NCBI GenBank assembly: GCA_013339895.1
Contig: JABACO010000023.1
Coordinates: forward strand, 890,779 to 954,778
Direction: 5' to 3'
DNA from: Ephydatia muelleri
Lineage: Eukaryota; Porifera; Demospongiae; Spongillida; Spongillidae
DNA length: 64,000 bases
Part shown: piece by piece, positions 1 to 18,994 of the stretch
Position numbering within the stretch: the stretch's first letter is position 1
How the letters are laid out: the number at the start of each line of letters is the position of its first letter
The notes under the pieces: model-generated
Seen by the model: only the letters and a program-made list of their open reading frames with translations
Told to the model about the DNA's origin: nothing
Databases searched by the model: none
Position numbers and translations under genes: made by a program

Positions 1-8897
<8,897 letters not shown>

Positions 8898-9005
8898 CCT
8901 CAACGATTCAACACTATCTAAATTAATAACAGTTGTCGCGTGGGAATAGTTATTAGTTGCTATATTAACTAAATCGTGTCGACGCACTAAACGTCACGTA
9001 GCGCG
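8898..9005. promoter_or_regulatory. Short bidirectional promoter region
   Basis: The DNAAF9 start codon (8897, minus) and the aldo/keto reductase start codon (9006, plus) face away from each other with 108 bp between them. Both 5' UTRs and core promoters must lie in or overlap this interval, so a shared promoter is the simplest reading. I see no TATA box. The function is inferred from layout only. Confidence 0.6.
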
Positions 9006-10075
9006 ATGGCGACCATTGGGAAACAAGGGTTTGGATGCATGGGTAAGTTAGTATTACATGAAAACGAGGTGGGGCGAATGTCCACAATCCTTCCAACATG
9101 CTAGGTTTTTCTGCATTCTACGCAAGCGCCAAAAGTGCGTCCGAGGAGCAAGCGAAAGCTGTCATCCAGCACGCAGTAGCCAACGGTGTCACGTTGTTCA
9201 ACTCTGCAACGTTCTACGGTCCGTTGAACGATGTAGGTTACGGGGCCAACCTGCGTTTGATTCGCAAGTGCATCGAGGGCTTGGACCGCTCGAAGATCCA
9301 ACTGATGGTTAAGGTCGGAATGGATACTCGCTGCCCAGTGGAGAAGACTGGTACGTCATTTGTTCTAAAGGCAGATGCAGCTGCGCTTCGCGCCGACGTG
9401 GACTTCGCTTTGGAGCAGCTTGGGACGGACTACATCGACATAATCGTATTGTGTCGTGTCCCTACGGACATCCCGATAGAGGACTCGATCCAGGCCATGA
9501 AGACGCTGGTGAAGGAAGGCAAGGCCAGGCACATCGGCATCTCCGAGGGGAATGCATCCGCGATACGACGCGCGCACGCCGTATACCCGCTGTTCTGCAT
9601 CGAGCAGGAGTGGTCCCTGTGGACACGTGATGCAGAGGCCGAGATAGTACCCACCTGCAGGGAACTGGGGATTAAGATTATCGCCTATTCCCCTCTCGGA
9701 AGGGGATTCCTGACTGCTTCCATCCGCTCTCGATCCGACATGGATCCCGCGGACTACCGTCTACACGGACAGCCCAGGTTCTCGGAGAGCAATTTTGGCG
9801 CCAATCTGTCGCTGGTCGACAGGTTGAAGACGCTGGCAGATCACAAAGGTATTACGGTGGGGCAGCTGGCCCTGGCCTGGGTGCACGCACAGGGAGACGA
9901 CGTCATTCCTATCCCCGGCACGTCGTCTATAGCTCACCTGGACCAAAACCTTGCCGCTGCCCATGTTAAACTAACGGAGGAGGACCGCAAAGAAATTGAT
10001 GAGCTTTTCCCAGTGGACAAAGTGGCCGGGGATAGATATGCTCACATGGCTTTAACGTTCCATGGAAATAAGTAA
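9006..10075 (+). CDS. Aldo/keto reductase family protein with altered catalytic tetrad
   Basis: Two exons, 9006-9042 and 9105-10075, joined at a GTAAGT/CTAG intron of 62 bp to give 335 residues. The N-terminus GFGCMGFSAFY is the first beta-strand motif of AKR13-like reductases; GIKIIAYSPLGRGFL and VIPIPGTS are the usual late barrel and NADPH-binding segments. The family reduces aldehydes and ketones using Asp-Tyr-Lys-His. Here Tyr50 and Lys82 are present, but the Asp position reads Asn45 (LFNSATFYG) and the His position reads Cys129 (IIVLCRVP). Catalysis by the usual mechanism is therefore doubtful; a changed activity or a binding role is possible. The gene is head to head with DNAAF9. An AATAAA at 10329 is a plausible poly(A) signal. 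The family call is firm; the substrate is unknown. Confidence 0.9.
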
Positions 10076-10913
10076 ATGCTAAACATCAGTAGTACCGTCT
10101 CTGTTCCAAATTTTTAGGTGTAGTTAGGAGGAGAAAAGTAGTTGCTGTTGCTATTCATTTTTTAGTTTTATTTCTTTTTTGTATTTCTAACTTTTCAATA
10201 ATAGACCCGTGCTGGCCGTGCATTTGAGAGCACATCTGGAGGTACCCACAATCAAGCATCTCGACGACGGAATTAAGCCATCTTGGGCGTATTGTATTCC
10301 ATAGGTCAGCGTTTGCATTGTCTTTGTGAATAAAAAGACACCTAAGGAGAGTTGCATGCAGCAGTAGTTACAAACAAGGCAATGGGTCTATAAATGAGCA
10401 AACAAAAGCGAAGAATGGGGCTGAGTGGACCACCTACGCCTGACACAGGCGGTAGGGCAAGGCACGGCTCGCACATCTCTGTTTCGCCCGTCGATATGGT
10501 GGTACGTGCAACGATTGTGCGGCGTCGGGGTTGCCGCCTTCAGGGATCATTCGACTACGAGAAACATTTTTATTCCACACAAGTAATTAAGACTGACCCC
10601 GGGCCACTACACCATACCTCGAGCAAGAATTACTTTAAGCTGCTCTGACCTAATGCTCACAAACCCCCTTATCAGACAATGTTACAGCGCGGTATTTACA
10701 CTCACACCAAAATAAATTGTATTGGGTTTGAAACCGTCTTTGTGACAACATAATTATACCCCAAAAGATAAATTACGCTCATAAATGTTCTGTTTCATAC
10801 CAGTATTTGCATAGAAGCCGATAAATTATCTCATGTGTCAAGTGGCCATTAATCTCTGTGTTCATCCAAAAGAACCAGCACTCAAAACACCCAACAAAAA
10901 TACTCCCATCTGA
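10076..10913. other. 3' UTR and intergenic DNA
   Basis: Contains the likely AKR poly(A) signal (AATAAA, 10329-10334). No other gene, RNA or repeat is recognised before the transposon terminus at 10914. Confidence 0.5.
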
Positions 10914-12495
10914 CAGGCCCGTAGCCAGGTCGGGAAAAGGGGGGGTTCGAAAATAATAAATGAGGACCTAAAGTGAGCGTGGATCACCAAAAGGGGGTGG
11001 GTGCGGGAGGTGGATGTGCCCCATCCCGCGCGAAGCGCGGAAGCTTTTGAGAACACTGATTTTGCAACTGAATGCAAACCAATTTGCAGACACATGTACC
11101 AGTACACTCATACCGCTTTATAACTCTTCATTGTAATTTAGTAAATATAATTACCAATGTACATGTAAGCGCTCATGCATAACTATATTCATAATCCATT
11201 TCGGTCGACATTTAGCCCCTTCTATGAGACACCGACAATACTTCTGATCCAATGCTTAGTCATATTAATACATGCATGAAACCCATATAGGCTAGCTAGT
11301 ATATTATACACACTGCAATGCATGCACAAGTGTACATGTATAGTGCATGACAGAGCTAGTGTTCAATTTCAAGGGCGTATGATAGAGTCAAGTTCAAGCT
11401 TCCTTGGGTGCAAATGGGCATAGCGTGTGACAACTTCACGTCCATGTCATAATGGATATGAAGGAGAGCAAGGCTGGAAAGACGGCTCATTCCCATAGAG
11501 GCTCTCATGTAATTGTGCAGTCTTCGAAGAGCGCTAGCACTTCGCTCACACTCACAAGAAGTCACACAACATGCAGGCAACTTGCAGTAGGACTCTGATA
11601 ATGGGGTATAGATCACTGTCGGAATCCTTGATGGCTGCAGCTGGAGTACAAGGCCGAAGTTCCTCAGCCATTTCACAATAGCGTGCTTTCCACCTCCTCA
11701 GCTCTGTGGAGATTAGCTCAGGGCTGGGCAAGTCATCATTGTACTTTTCTATAGCAGCTTCCATATTCCCTTCTCTTGAACAGCACACAGATGGTACAAC
11801 TCCAAGCAAGGATGACGCCTTTCAGGGAAAGATCGACCTCTGTTGTGCAAGAAGAAACCAGATCGCCGATATTGCCCCCCTGTGATGCCTGTGTTATCAT
11901 CTCTCTGGGGAACACTTAACACCTCCAGATCTGGTTCTTCAATATTCCTTTCTACATGTATTGAAGTCATATTCATAGTGGATGCACCTTGCTGCGTAGT
12001 GATTTCAGGCTCGTTAGAATCTGGCGCAACCATTTCTGTAGTTCAGAGTGATCGCTACATTCGATTTCCTCTGTGGCTGCCGCTGTGGCAGAATTTGTTT
12101 CTGTGACTACTGTTGCCCATCGCCCGTTGCCTTTCGTTTTGCAGTTGGTAAGAACACATCAAGCTTCTGGCACAAGGCAGCGGCTCGTTCACGCTCTCTT
12201 TTTTTTTGCTGGGAGCTACCCGGCATTTTCGATCGGCGAGTATTAAGTCTGAATTAAAATTACAGTGTAAATTAACAATTAATTTTCATCTTATCATAAC
12301 TAGAACTAAACATGAATCAAGACCATATTATTAAATGCGGGAAAGACCAGGACTGGATTGGCCTAGCCGCTCAGGAATCGCCTAATCGCCTTATAGAGTG
12401 GCCGGGACCTTTACCGTACTTCCACATAATTGGACCTTTTCCCCCTGAGGGGGGGTTCGTTCGAACCCCCCGAACCCCCCCTGGCTACGGGCCTG
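10914..12495 (-). mobile_element. Decayed hAT-like DNA transposon
   Basis: The element is bounded by perfect inverted 16-bp termini, CAGGCCCGTAGCCAGG at 10914-10929 and its complement at 12480-12495, each followed inward by a G-run and GTTCGAA. CATCTG stands at 10907-10912 and again at 12496-12501, consistent with a target-site duplication, although hAT elements normally give 8 bp. On the minus strand, the piece near 11580-11400 reads CECERSASALRRLHNYMRAS then LSSLALLHIH, the C-terminal dimerisation (hATC) signature of hAT transposases. An N-terminal remnant starts with ATG near 12225 and hits a stop within about 45 codons. Frames change between pieces (around 11560-11680 and 11750-12030) and most of the catalytic core is missing, so the copy cannot encode a working transposase. 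Confidence 0.8.
11356..12225 (-). pseudogene. hAT transposase remnant
   Basis: A broken minus-strand reading inside the transposon. Segments in order are a short N-terminal piece rich in Lys/Arg/Glu (near 12225-12110, ended by a stop), an acidic linker (12030-11840), a stretch ending in YPIIRVLLQVACMLCDFL (11809-11552), and the hATC dimerisation block (11580-11380) in another frame. The RNase H-like core with its DDE residues is absent. Only the hATC block is diagnostic. Confidence 0.65.
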
Positions 12496-12550
12496 CATCT
12501 GGGTTGAACCTCTGTCAAATAATTACGCATGCATGGCTGGCTGTTGATTA

Positions 12551-12617
12551 CGGGTGTCCACGAAAGAACGCAATGTTATTCCCGTTCAAAAGCATTGCGT
12601 TCTTTCGTGGACACCCG
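12551..12617. repeat. Perfect 25-bp inverted repeat (hairpin)
   Basis: Left arm 12551-12575 (begins CGGGTGTCCACGAAAG), 17-base loop 12576-12592, right arm 12593-12617, the exact complement. It lies between the transposon end and the SF3A3 start codon. It could be a minimal foldback element, a small-RNA hairpin or a regulatory palindrome; the sequence does not decide. Confidence 0.85.
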
Positions 12618-12730
12618 GTATTTATGAACGTTAGTATTATTAACCCTTTTATTGTTGACTGCCCAAAAAGCGCGCATCGTGCTTTAATTAAAAATTAGAC
12701 TGATAGTGTGCTGTCGGATTTATAAGCTCC

Positions 12731-14829
12731 ATGGATACGGTGTTGGAGCAACAGAGAAGGCTGCACGAAGAGAGAGAGAGGATCGAAGATGGCCTAATGA
12801 GGGAGAAGATGCTTAAAAAGAATACCGTAAGCTCTTCCATTTAAGGGGTACTTCTCCACCATCCATCACACGTGAGACCCTGGAATGGAGACTTGGCCAT
12901 ATTAGGCCAATGTTAGTGAGCAATTGCAGTTACAATCGTTTTCGCACGATTAGCGCTCGATCTCACAGCTTTGATTGCATAAAATAAGATGGGATCGTTG
13001 CAGCAAAAGGGACCTCATGTTTTTTTCAAAATTAAAAAATATATATATTCTAAAAAGTCTGAAATGGGACCCTGAAGTGTCCTCTACACAGCATACACAC
13101 TGAGAATCTGACTATCTGTCACGGAGTTGTAAGGCACTGAAACGTTAATTCGCAAGCGTTACGTTTCAAATTGCGAAATTTTTTAATAATATATGCTTTT
13201 CGCAGCAATGATCCCAATTTGGATATATACTTACATTGCATAATAATTGCCCATGAATCCTGCAGAGGAGTCAACAGTACTATTTCAGCGGGACCGTTCT
13301 ACTCTCCCCCCACCCCCTTCCCCCTTGCTCTAGGTACGAGAACGTATCAACTGTGAGCATCGCATGAGTCAACTCGTTGACAGGTCCACAGCGTGTGCCA
13401 CAAAGCTGATCAGCCTTTATGAAGACAAAGATGGGTAAGCTCTTGTAATTAGTACGAAGACCAGAACGGGTAAGGTTTCTATAATTAGTGCCTGAAACAG
13501 GGCATTGCAAGAGCTGCATAACATATGCAAGTGTGTTTGCTCTCTTGGTTAGTGCTCCACAACACACACCTACATGTGCACATATGCAAGTGTGTTTGCT
13601 CTCTTGGTTAGTGCTCCACAACACACACCTACATGCAAATACACATGACATCACTGCAGCTTACGTCAGGAAGAGATTGCGGCCATGAGTGGAACGGATG
13701 AGTTTGCCGAATTCTATCGCAAACTGAAGCAACTAAGGGACCATCACAAGAAGTATGCGGATGACACAGAAGAGCCTCTTGAGATGGAGTTCCTGAGGTT
13801 GGATGAGGAGAGGAAGAATCCCCCAGAAGAACTGCAGAGTCAGTGGTGGAAGAGAATGGGAGGGGGAAGAGGAGAGTGGGGAGGAAGGGGAAACAGGTGT
13901 GGGGGGGGGGGGAGACTACGGTGTGAGGGAAGAAGAGGGGGAAGAGGTGGGTGAGAGGAGAGGAAGGGGAAGAGGAGGTGGGAGGGAAAGAGGAAGGTAT
14001 GAGTGAAGAAGAGGGGGAGGGGGAAGTTATCGAGGCCAAATGTTTTGAACAAGTCAAAGCCCCTGTGTGAGTTTCACCATGTGGGTAACTGATTCGTATG
14101 TCTCGTAGATGTGGTTCACTTCACTGATGAGGAAGGTTACGGGAAGTTCCTCGATCTCCATGAAATCTATGACCAGTTCCTAAACCTCAAACAGATGGAG
14201 GTAATGTTCTGTGATATCACCTTCCCACCTTGTTCTCTCTATTCCCCTGTTCTCTCTATCACCCAACACCCTATCTCCCCCACCCCCCTCTCTGCACAAC
14301 CCTTTATTTATCTCTCCTTAGAAATTAGATTATCTAACCTACCTGAAGACATTTGACCACTTGTTTGAAATTCCAAAAGAGAAGAAGAATACAGATTATA
14401 AAAGGTTAGTGACAGAAAATATATTGGACACAATGCATACATGCAGTGCAGGTACCTTCTACACCTTGTACACATGGTGCACTGATGTACATGGTGTATC
14501 AATGCAGGTACCTAGGGTCCATGGTGGACTATCTTGCGGGCTACCTGGAGAGGACCCAACCACTGCAGGATCAACACGCACTTCTTGGCCAGATCAAGAA
14601 GGACTTCACTGAGAAGTGGACCAAAGGCACCTTCCCAGGGTGGAAGGCAAGTTATGTGGTCCAATTACTACCCACTCATTTTGGGGGGGGGGGGGGGAAG
14701 AGGGCAAAGGATTGTAACAGTATTGTAGCCTTAAGTGGTACATGTTTCCTTCATGTGTGTGTGTACTGTGTGTACTTGTATATGTGTGTACTTGTATATG
14801 TAGGTATTTGTGTGTGTATGTGTGTACTT

Positions 14830-14912
<83 letters not shown>

Positions 14913-17894
14913 ACACATGTACATGTCAATGCGTCCTCTTAATATGAACAACTTTTTGATACTGGATACAAACTTAAACATGTCACTCGATGGGATCAAC
15001 TAGTAATTAAACATTTTGTAGATACACAACAATCGAAATGGATTTTAAATTGAGAAGCAAGACTTTTTAAATATTGATTTATAATTTTAGAAGTAAACAG
15101 AAGGTATGAAATGAGATTGAAAGCAAAGTATGTCTCCGAGTCACTTTAAATCATTAAGATGACTGGTTGGGTGTGTTGTTTGTGATATGACTCTGGTTGG
15201 TGTGATGACTCTGGTGGGTGTGTTGCTTGTGTTGCAGAAAGACACTGGAAGTGTGATGATCCATACTGGAGCTTCCCTGGACCTCTCAGCCTTCTTCTCC
15301 CCTGAAGTAAGCGGGCTGTAACCTATTGCATGTTGTGCACATGGTGACTCTTATGTCCATATATGGTGACTCTTATGTCCATATGGGCTGACTCTTATGG
15401 GGTGACTCTTATTTCCATATATGGTGACTCTTATGTCCATATATGGTGACTCTTATGTCCATATATGGTGACTCTTATGTCCATATATGGTGACTCTTAT
15501 GTCCATACATGGTGACTCTTATGTCCATATATTGCATGATCTCTCCTGGGTTGATTTCCACAGGAGTTGATGTCACTTGGTCTTGATCGTCTGAAGAGCG
15601 CTCTGCAGGCATTAGGGCTAAAGTGTGGAGGGTATGTGTATGTGTGTGTGTGTGTCTCCTGATGCCCTTTTGTGTGTATGTGTGTGTGTGTGATTTTGTG
15701 CATGTGTGTATGTGTGTGTGTGTGATTTTGTGCATGTGTGTATGTGTGTATGTGTATGTGTGGTTTCACAGGGTGTGCATTATATAGGACATTAGAGGAA
15801 CGTGCACAGCGGCTCTTCAGCACAAAAGGTGTGTCGTTGGATCAACTGGACCCCACACATCAAGGCTAGAAACCAAGCAAGGGAAAGAGCTGGATGAGAA
15901 GCAGGAAGAGATAGCTCTCCTGGAGGCCCAGGTCTATGCTTACATTGAGCTGCTAGGGGTAATGGTGCTCCCAAAGTGCCAACAGTCTAGTTACCTTTGT
16001 TGTAACTCCCTCAAATCAACTCTCTGAATCTCCTTACTCATCTCGCTTTTCCAGCTTATTTGTTTGCATCCTCTTGCCCTCCTCATGGGTCTTCTTCTGT
16101 GTCCTATCAAAAAAAGCAAAAGAGAAAAAAAGAGGAAGACCCACAGAAGAAAAAGAAGAAAGGTAAAAAGGAAAAAAAGAAACAAGAAAAACACAAAATC
16201 CCACGAACCAGACTCACTCCCCCTCCCCACCCCCCACCTCACCCCTACCCTCTCCTCTCCCTCATTCTCCCCTCCTCCCTCCTCATCCTCCCTCTCCTCC
16301 TCCCACCTCCTCCTCCTTTCCCTCTGACATGGCTATTCCAGGAGCAAAGGGCATCAACCTATGAGAATGTTGAGCGTCGAATGGCCAGGACCGCTGATGA
16401 GCTACAGGAGGAGGAGGAGGAAGAGGAGGAGCCACAGCCAGAGTCCGAGTCTGAGGATGAGGATGCTGTACCCTATAACCCAAAGAACCTGCCACTGGGG
16501 TGGGATGGGAAGGTGCTTTATTTAGAATACAGGGAGTAAGGGAGAGGAAGGGTCGGCGATCAATGTACCACGAGTGGAGACAGCATTGTGTTGTGCACAA
16601 TCAAGAGGGATGGAGGGCTGTGTGCCACTGTGCACAGCTGGCTTAGAGAGACTGTGTTTTGCTGTATTTGGGTATGTACAGAGTAGGACAACTTTTTGAC
16701 TGCTCTCTGAGCATTTTGTAGTGATGGCATGTTGTGATGATGACTTGACCTTATGACCCTGGTCTTATCTCCCACCTTAGCCCATCCCTTACTGGCTGTA
16801 CAAACTGCATGGCCTGAATGTCAGCTACACCTGTGAGATTTGTGGTAATGCTACATACCGAGGACCCAAGGCCTTCCAGCGACACTTTTCAGTACGTGTG
16901 CTTTTGTTTATTGGCACGAAGCATTTGCCACTTGTGTGCCCTTTTGCTTTCTCTCAGGAGTGGCGCCATGCCCATGGTATGCGATGTCTTGGTATTCCAA
17001 ATACTGCCCACTTTGCCAATATCACACTGATCGCTGATGCCCTGGCATGTAGGTTGATGTTATGTGTGGGTGTGGTCACTTGCAAAGATTTTGCGTCATG
17101 GTTTTCTAATTTCTCTTGTAAACTAACTGACTAAATGCGAGTAGTTCTGTTTACAGTTTGGCTTATCTCTGAGGGCTCAAGTAGTTATGGGGTTTTACAT
17201 AATGCTGGCTTGTGAGCTGGGGTATAAAACATAAGCAAAGGTTTATGTTGCCACGTGGACTGGGTACTGTCAATGAGCTTATGTTGCCATGTGTGTCAAT
17301 GAGCTATGGCTTATGTTACTGATTTTCTAGGGTAGTTGCAACTTCAGAATGCATGGACTCTATTATGGAGTCCTGTTGTTGATTGGATTTCTTTATTTTT
17401 TTTGTTCTTTTTTTGTTGTTCCTTTTTGTTGTTTTAAAGATTACTTTAGGTACATGTATGGCGACAATTATAGTAATTACAGTTCTTGTATGTAATGTGA
17501 TGCTTTACGGTAATTAGCTCCCTCCAATCGGAAACCAGCTGGTAGGCTCTAATCAGCTGCAGTAATATATTGTGTTGTAGTGCTTCAGTAGGAACCTTTT
17601 ACTGAAGCCCAAACCGTGCATTTTAGTTGAGGGTTCTGCTTATCCATATGTAGTGTGGGAGAAAATTAAGACTCTCAAGGTGAGGGAACGCTGGCTTGCA
17701 GAAAATGAGGTGAGTTGTGTGTATATGTGTGTGTGTGTCCCTTCTTGTTGTAGAGCTGTTGTTGGTTACTGGTATGTATAAGCTATTATTACAGCTTTCT
17801 CTCTCTTCTCCTGCAGGAGGAGTTTGAAGATTCAATTGGCAATGTTGTAAACAAGAAAACTTACCAGGACCTTCGACGACAAGGGTTATTGTAA
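12731..17894 (+). CDS. SF3A3: Splicing factor 3A subunit 3
   Basis: U2 snRNP component (SAP61/Prp9) needed for branch-site recognition in the nucleus. Fourteen exons: 12731-12826, 13334-13434, 13660-13838, 14109-14200, 14322-14404, 14508-14646, 15238-15306, 15564-15631, 15788-15958, 16342-16512, 16781-16891, 16958-17048, 17654-17709, 17817-17894. Together they give about 500 residues, as in the human protein. Landmarks are METI-like [14 protein letters not shown] at the start, [14 protein letters not shown], the SAP-like helix [18 protein letters not shown], an acidic Glu tract, [13 protein letters not shown], the C2H2-type finger ([19 protein letters not shown] then [15 protein letters not shown]), and the C-terminal [17 protein letters not shown]. 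All phases agree except exon 9, which needs two single-base removals (CCCC at 15851, GGG at 15881). Intron 6 is GC-AG. AATAAA lies at 18019. Confidence 0.97.
14755..14910 (+). repeat. (TG)n microsatellite, SF3A3 intron 6
   Basis: Imperfect then pure TG repeat on the sense strand inside the GC-AG intron, ending about 330 bp before the acceptor. Confidence 0.95.
15344..15535 (+). repeat. 22-bp minisatellite, SF3A3 intron 7
   Basis: Tandem copies of about 22 bp built on GTGACTCTTATGTCCATATA, with variants. A TG-rich stretch follows at 15640-15765. Confidence 0.9.
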
Positions 17895-18994
17895 ACCAAC
17901 CTAGTCTTCTGTTGACACTTCTTTGTCCCTTTAAAATGCGAAGTCTCTGTATACGTGTACAGTAATTTGCCCAACTGCAATACAAAGTTTGGGAACGAGG
18001 TCGTGATCACATGATTCTAATAAAAGTGCACGATGCAGGTTTGATGAGCAGAGAGAATGGCTGAAAGTCGACAAGGCTGCTGGATAGCTGTGTCTAGATG
18101 CTTCTGGGGACCGCCTAACTCCGGAAAGTGAGGCCAACTTTTGTTTGTGTATCAGTTATCGTGGAAATACCGAAAATATACATGCTTATACGGACAGTAG
18201 AACGCCGTACCCCTTGTGCTACGGGCGCGGTATAGTAACAGCTCTGAGCTGTCCATGTAGTGGGAAAGAGGAACACCGTCACAAATTATTAGCATGCGCG
18301 TACAAGTGTAGAATCAATGGCACCTGAGTTGAAGATGTGCAGCGAAGGACCGCCTCCCACCCCCCCTCGATAACCATGACAAATGTTGTGTAATTAAATG
18401 ATTAATTTCATTCTTTCAGAAGTCACCATAAAACCAGTGAGTGGGATGTCACCCAGATCTATGTCATTACATTGTGCAATGTACAGTAATGCGCTATTCT
18501 TTTGCATGAGGGAGGACCATCTCCTTTCTCACCTTCCTCTCCCTACCTCCCCACCTTCCTATCTCTTTCCCTCATCTCCATCCTCCTTCCTCATCTCCCT
18601 CCCTCTTCACCTCCCTCTCCCCTCATCTTTCTCTCCCTCATCACCTTCCTCTCCCTCTCTCCCATCTCTCTCCCTCTCTCCCTCCTCACCTTCATCTCCC
18701 TTCCTCCTCACCTTCATCTCCCTCCCTCCTCACCTTCATCTCCCTCCCTCCTCACCTTCATCTTCCTCCTCTCCTCACCTTCATCTCCCTCCCTCCTCAC
18801 CTTCATCTCCCTCCCTCCTCACTTTCATCTCCCTCCCTCCTCACCTTCATCTCCCTCCCTCCTCACCTTTCTCTTCCTCATCTCCCTCATTCCTTCCTTC
18901 ATCACTTTCTCCCACTTTTTATTTTCTTCCTTCCTCACACTTACCCCTCATACTCACCCCTCGCACTCACCCCTGACACTCACCCCTTATACAG
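17895..18994 (+). other. SF3A3 3' UTR and AP1AR upstream region
   Basis: AATAAA at 18019-18024 probably ends SF3A3. From about 18530 to 18900 there is a CT-rich minisatellite (CTCCCTCCTCACCTTCATCT units). The first coding exon of the AP1AR homologue should be here but I could not identify one with matching phase. Confidence 0.5.

Noticed and set aside
9006..10075. Horizontal transfer of the aldo/keto reductase from bacteria
   Set aside because: It has a spliceosomal intron and the family is common in eukaryotes; composition alone is not evidence.
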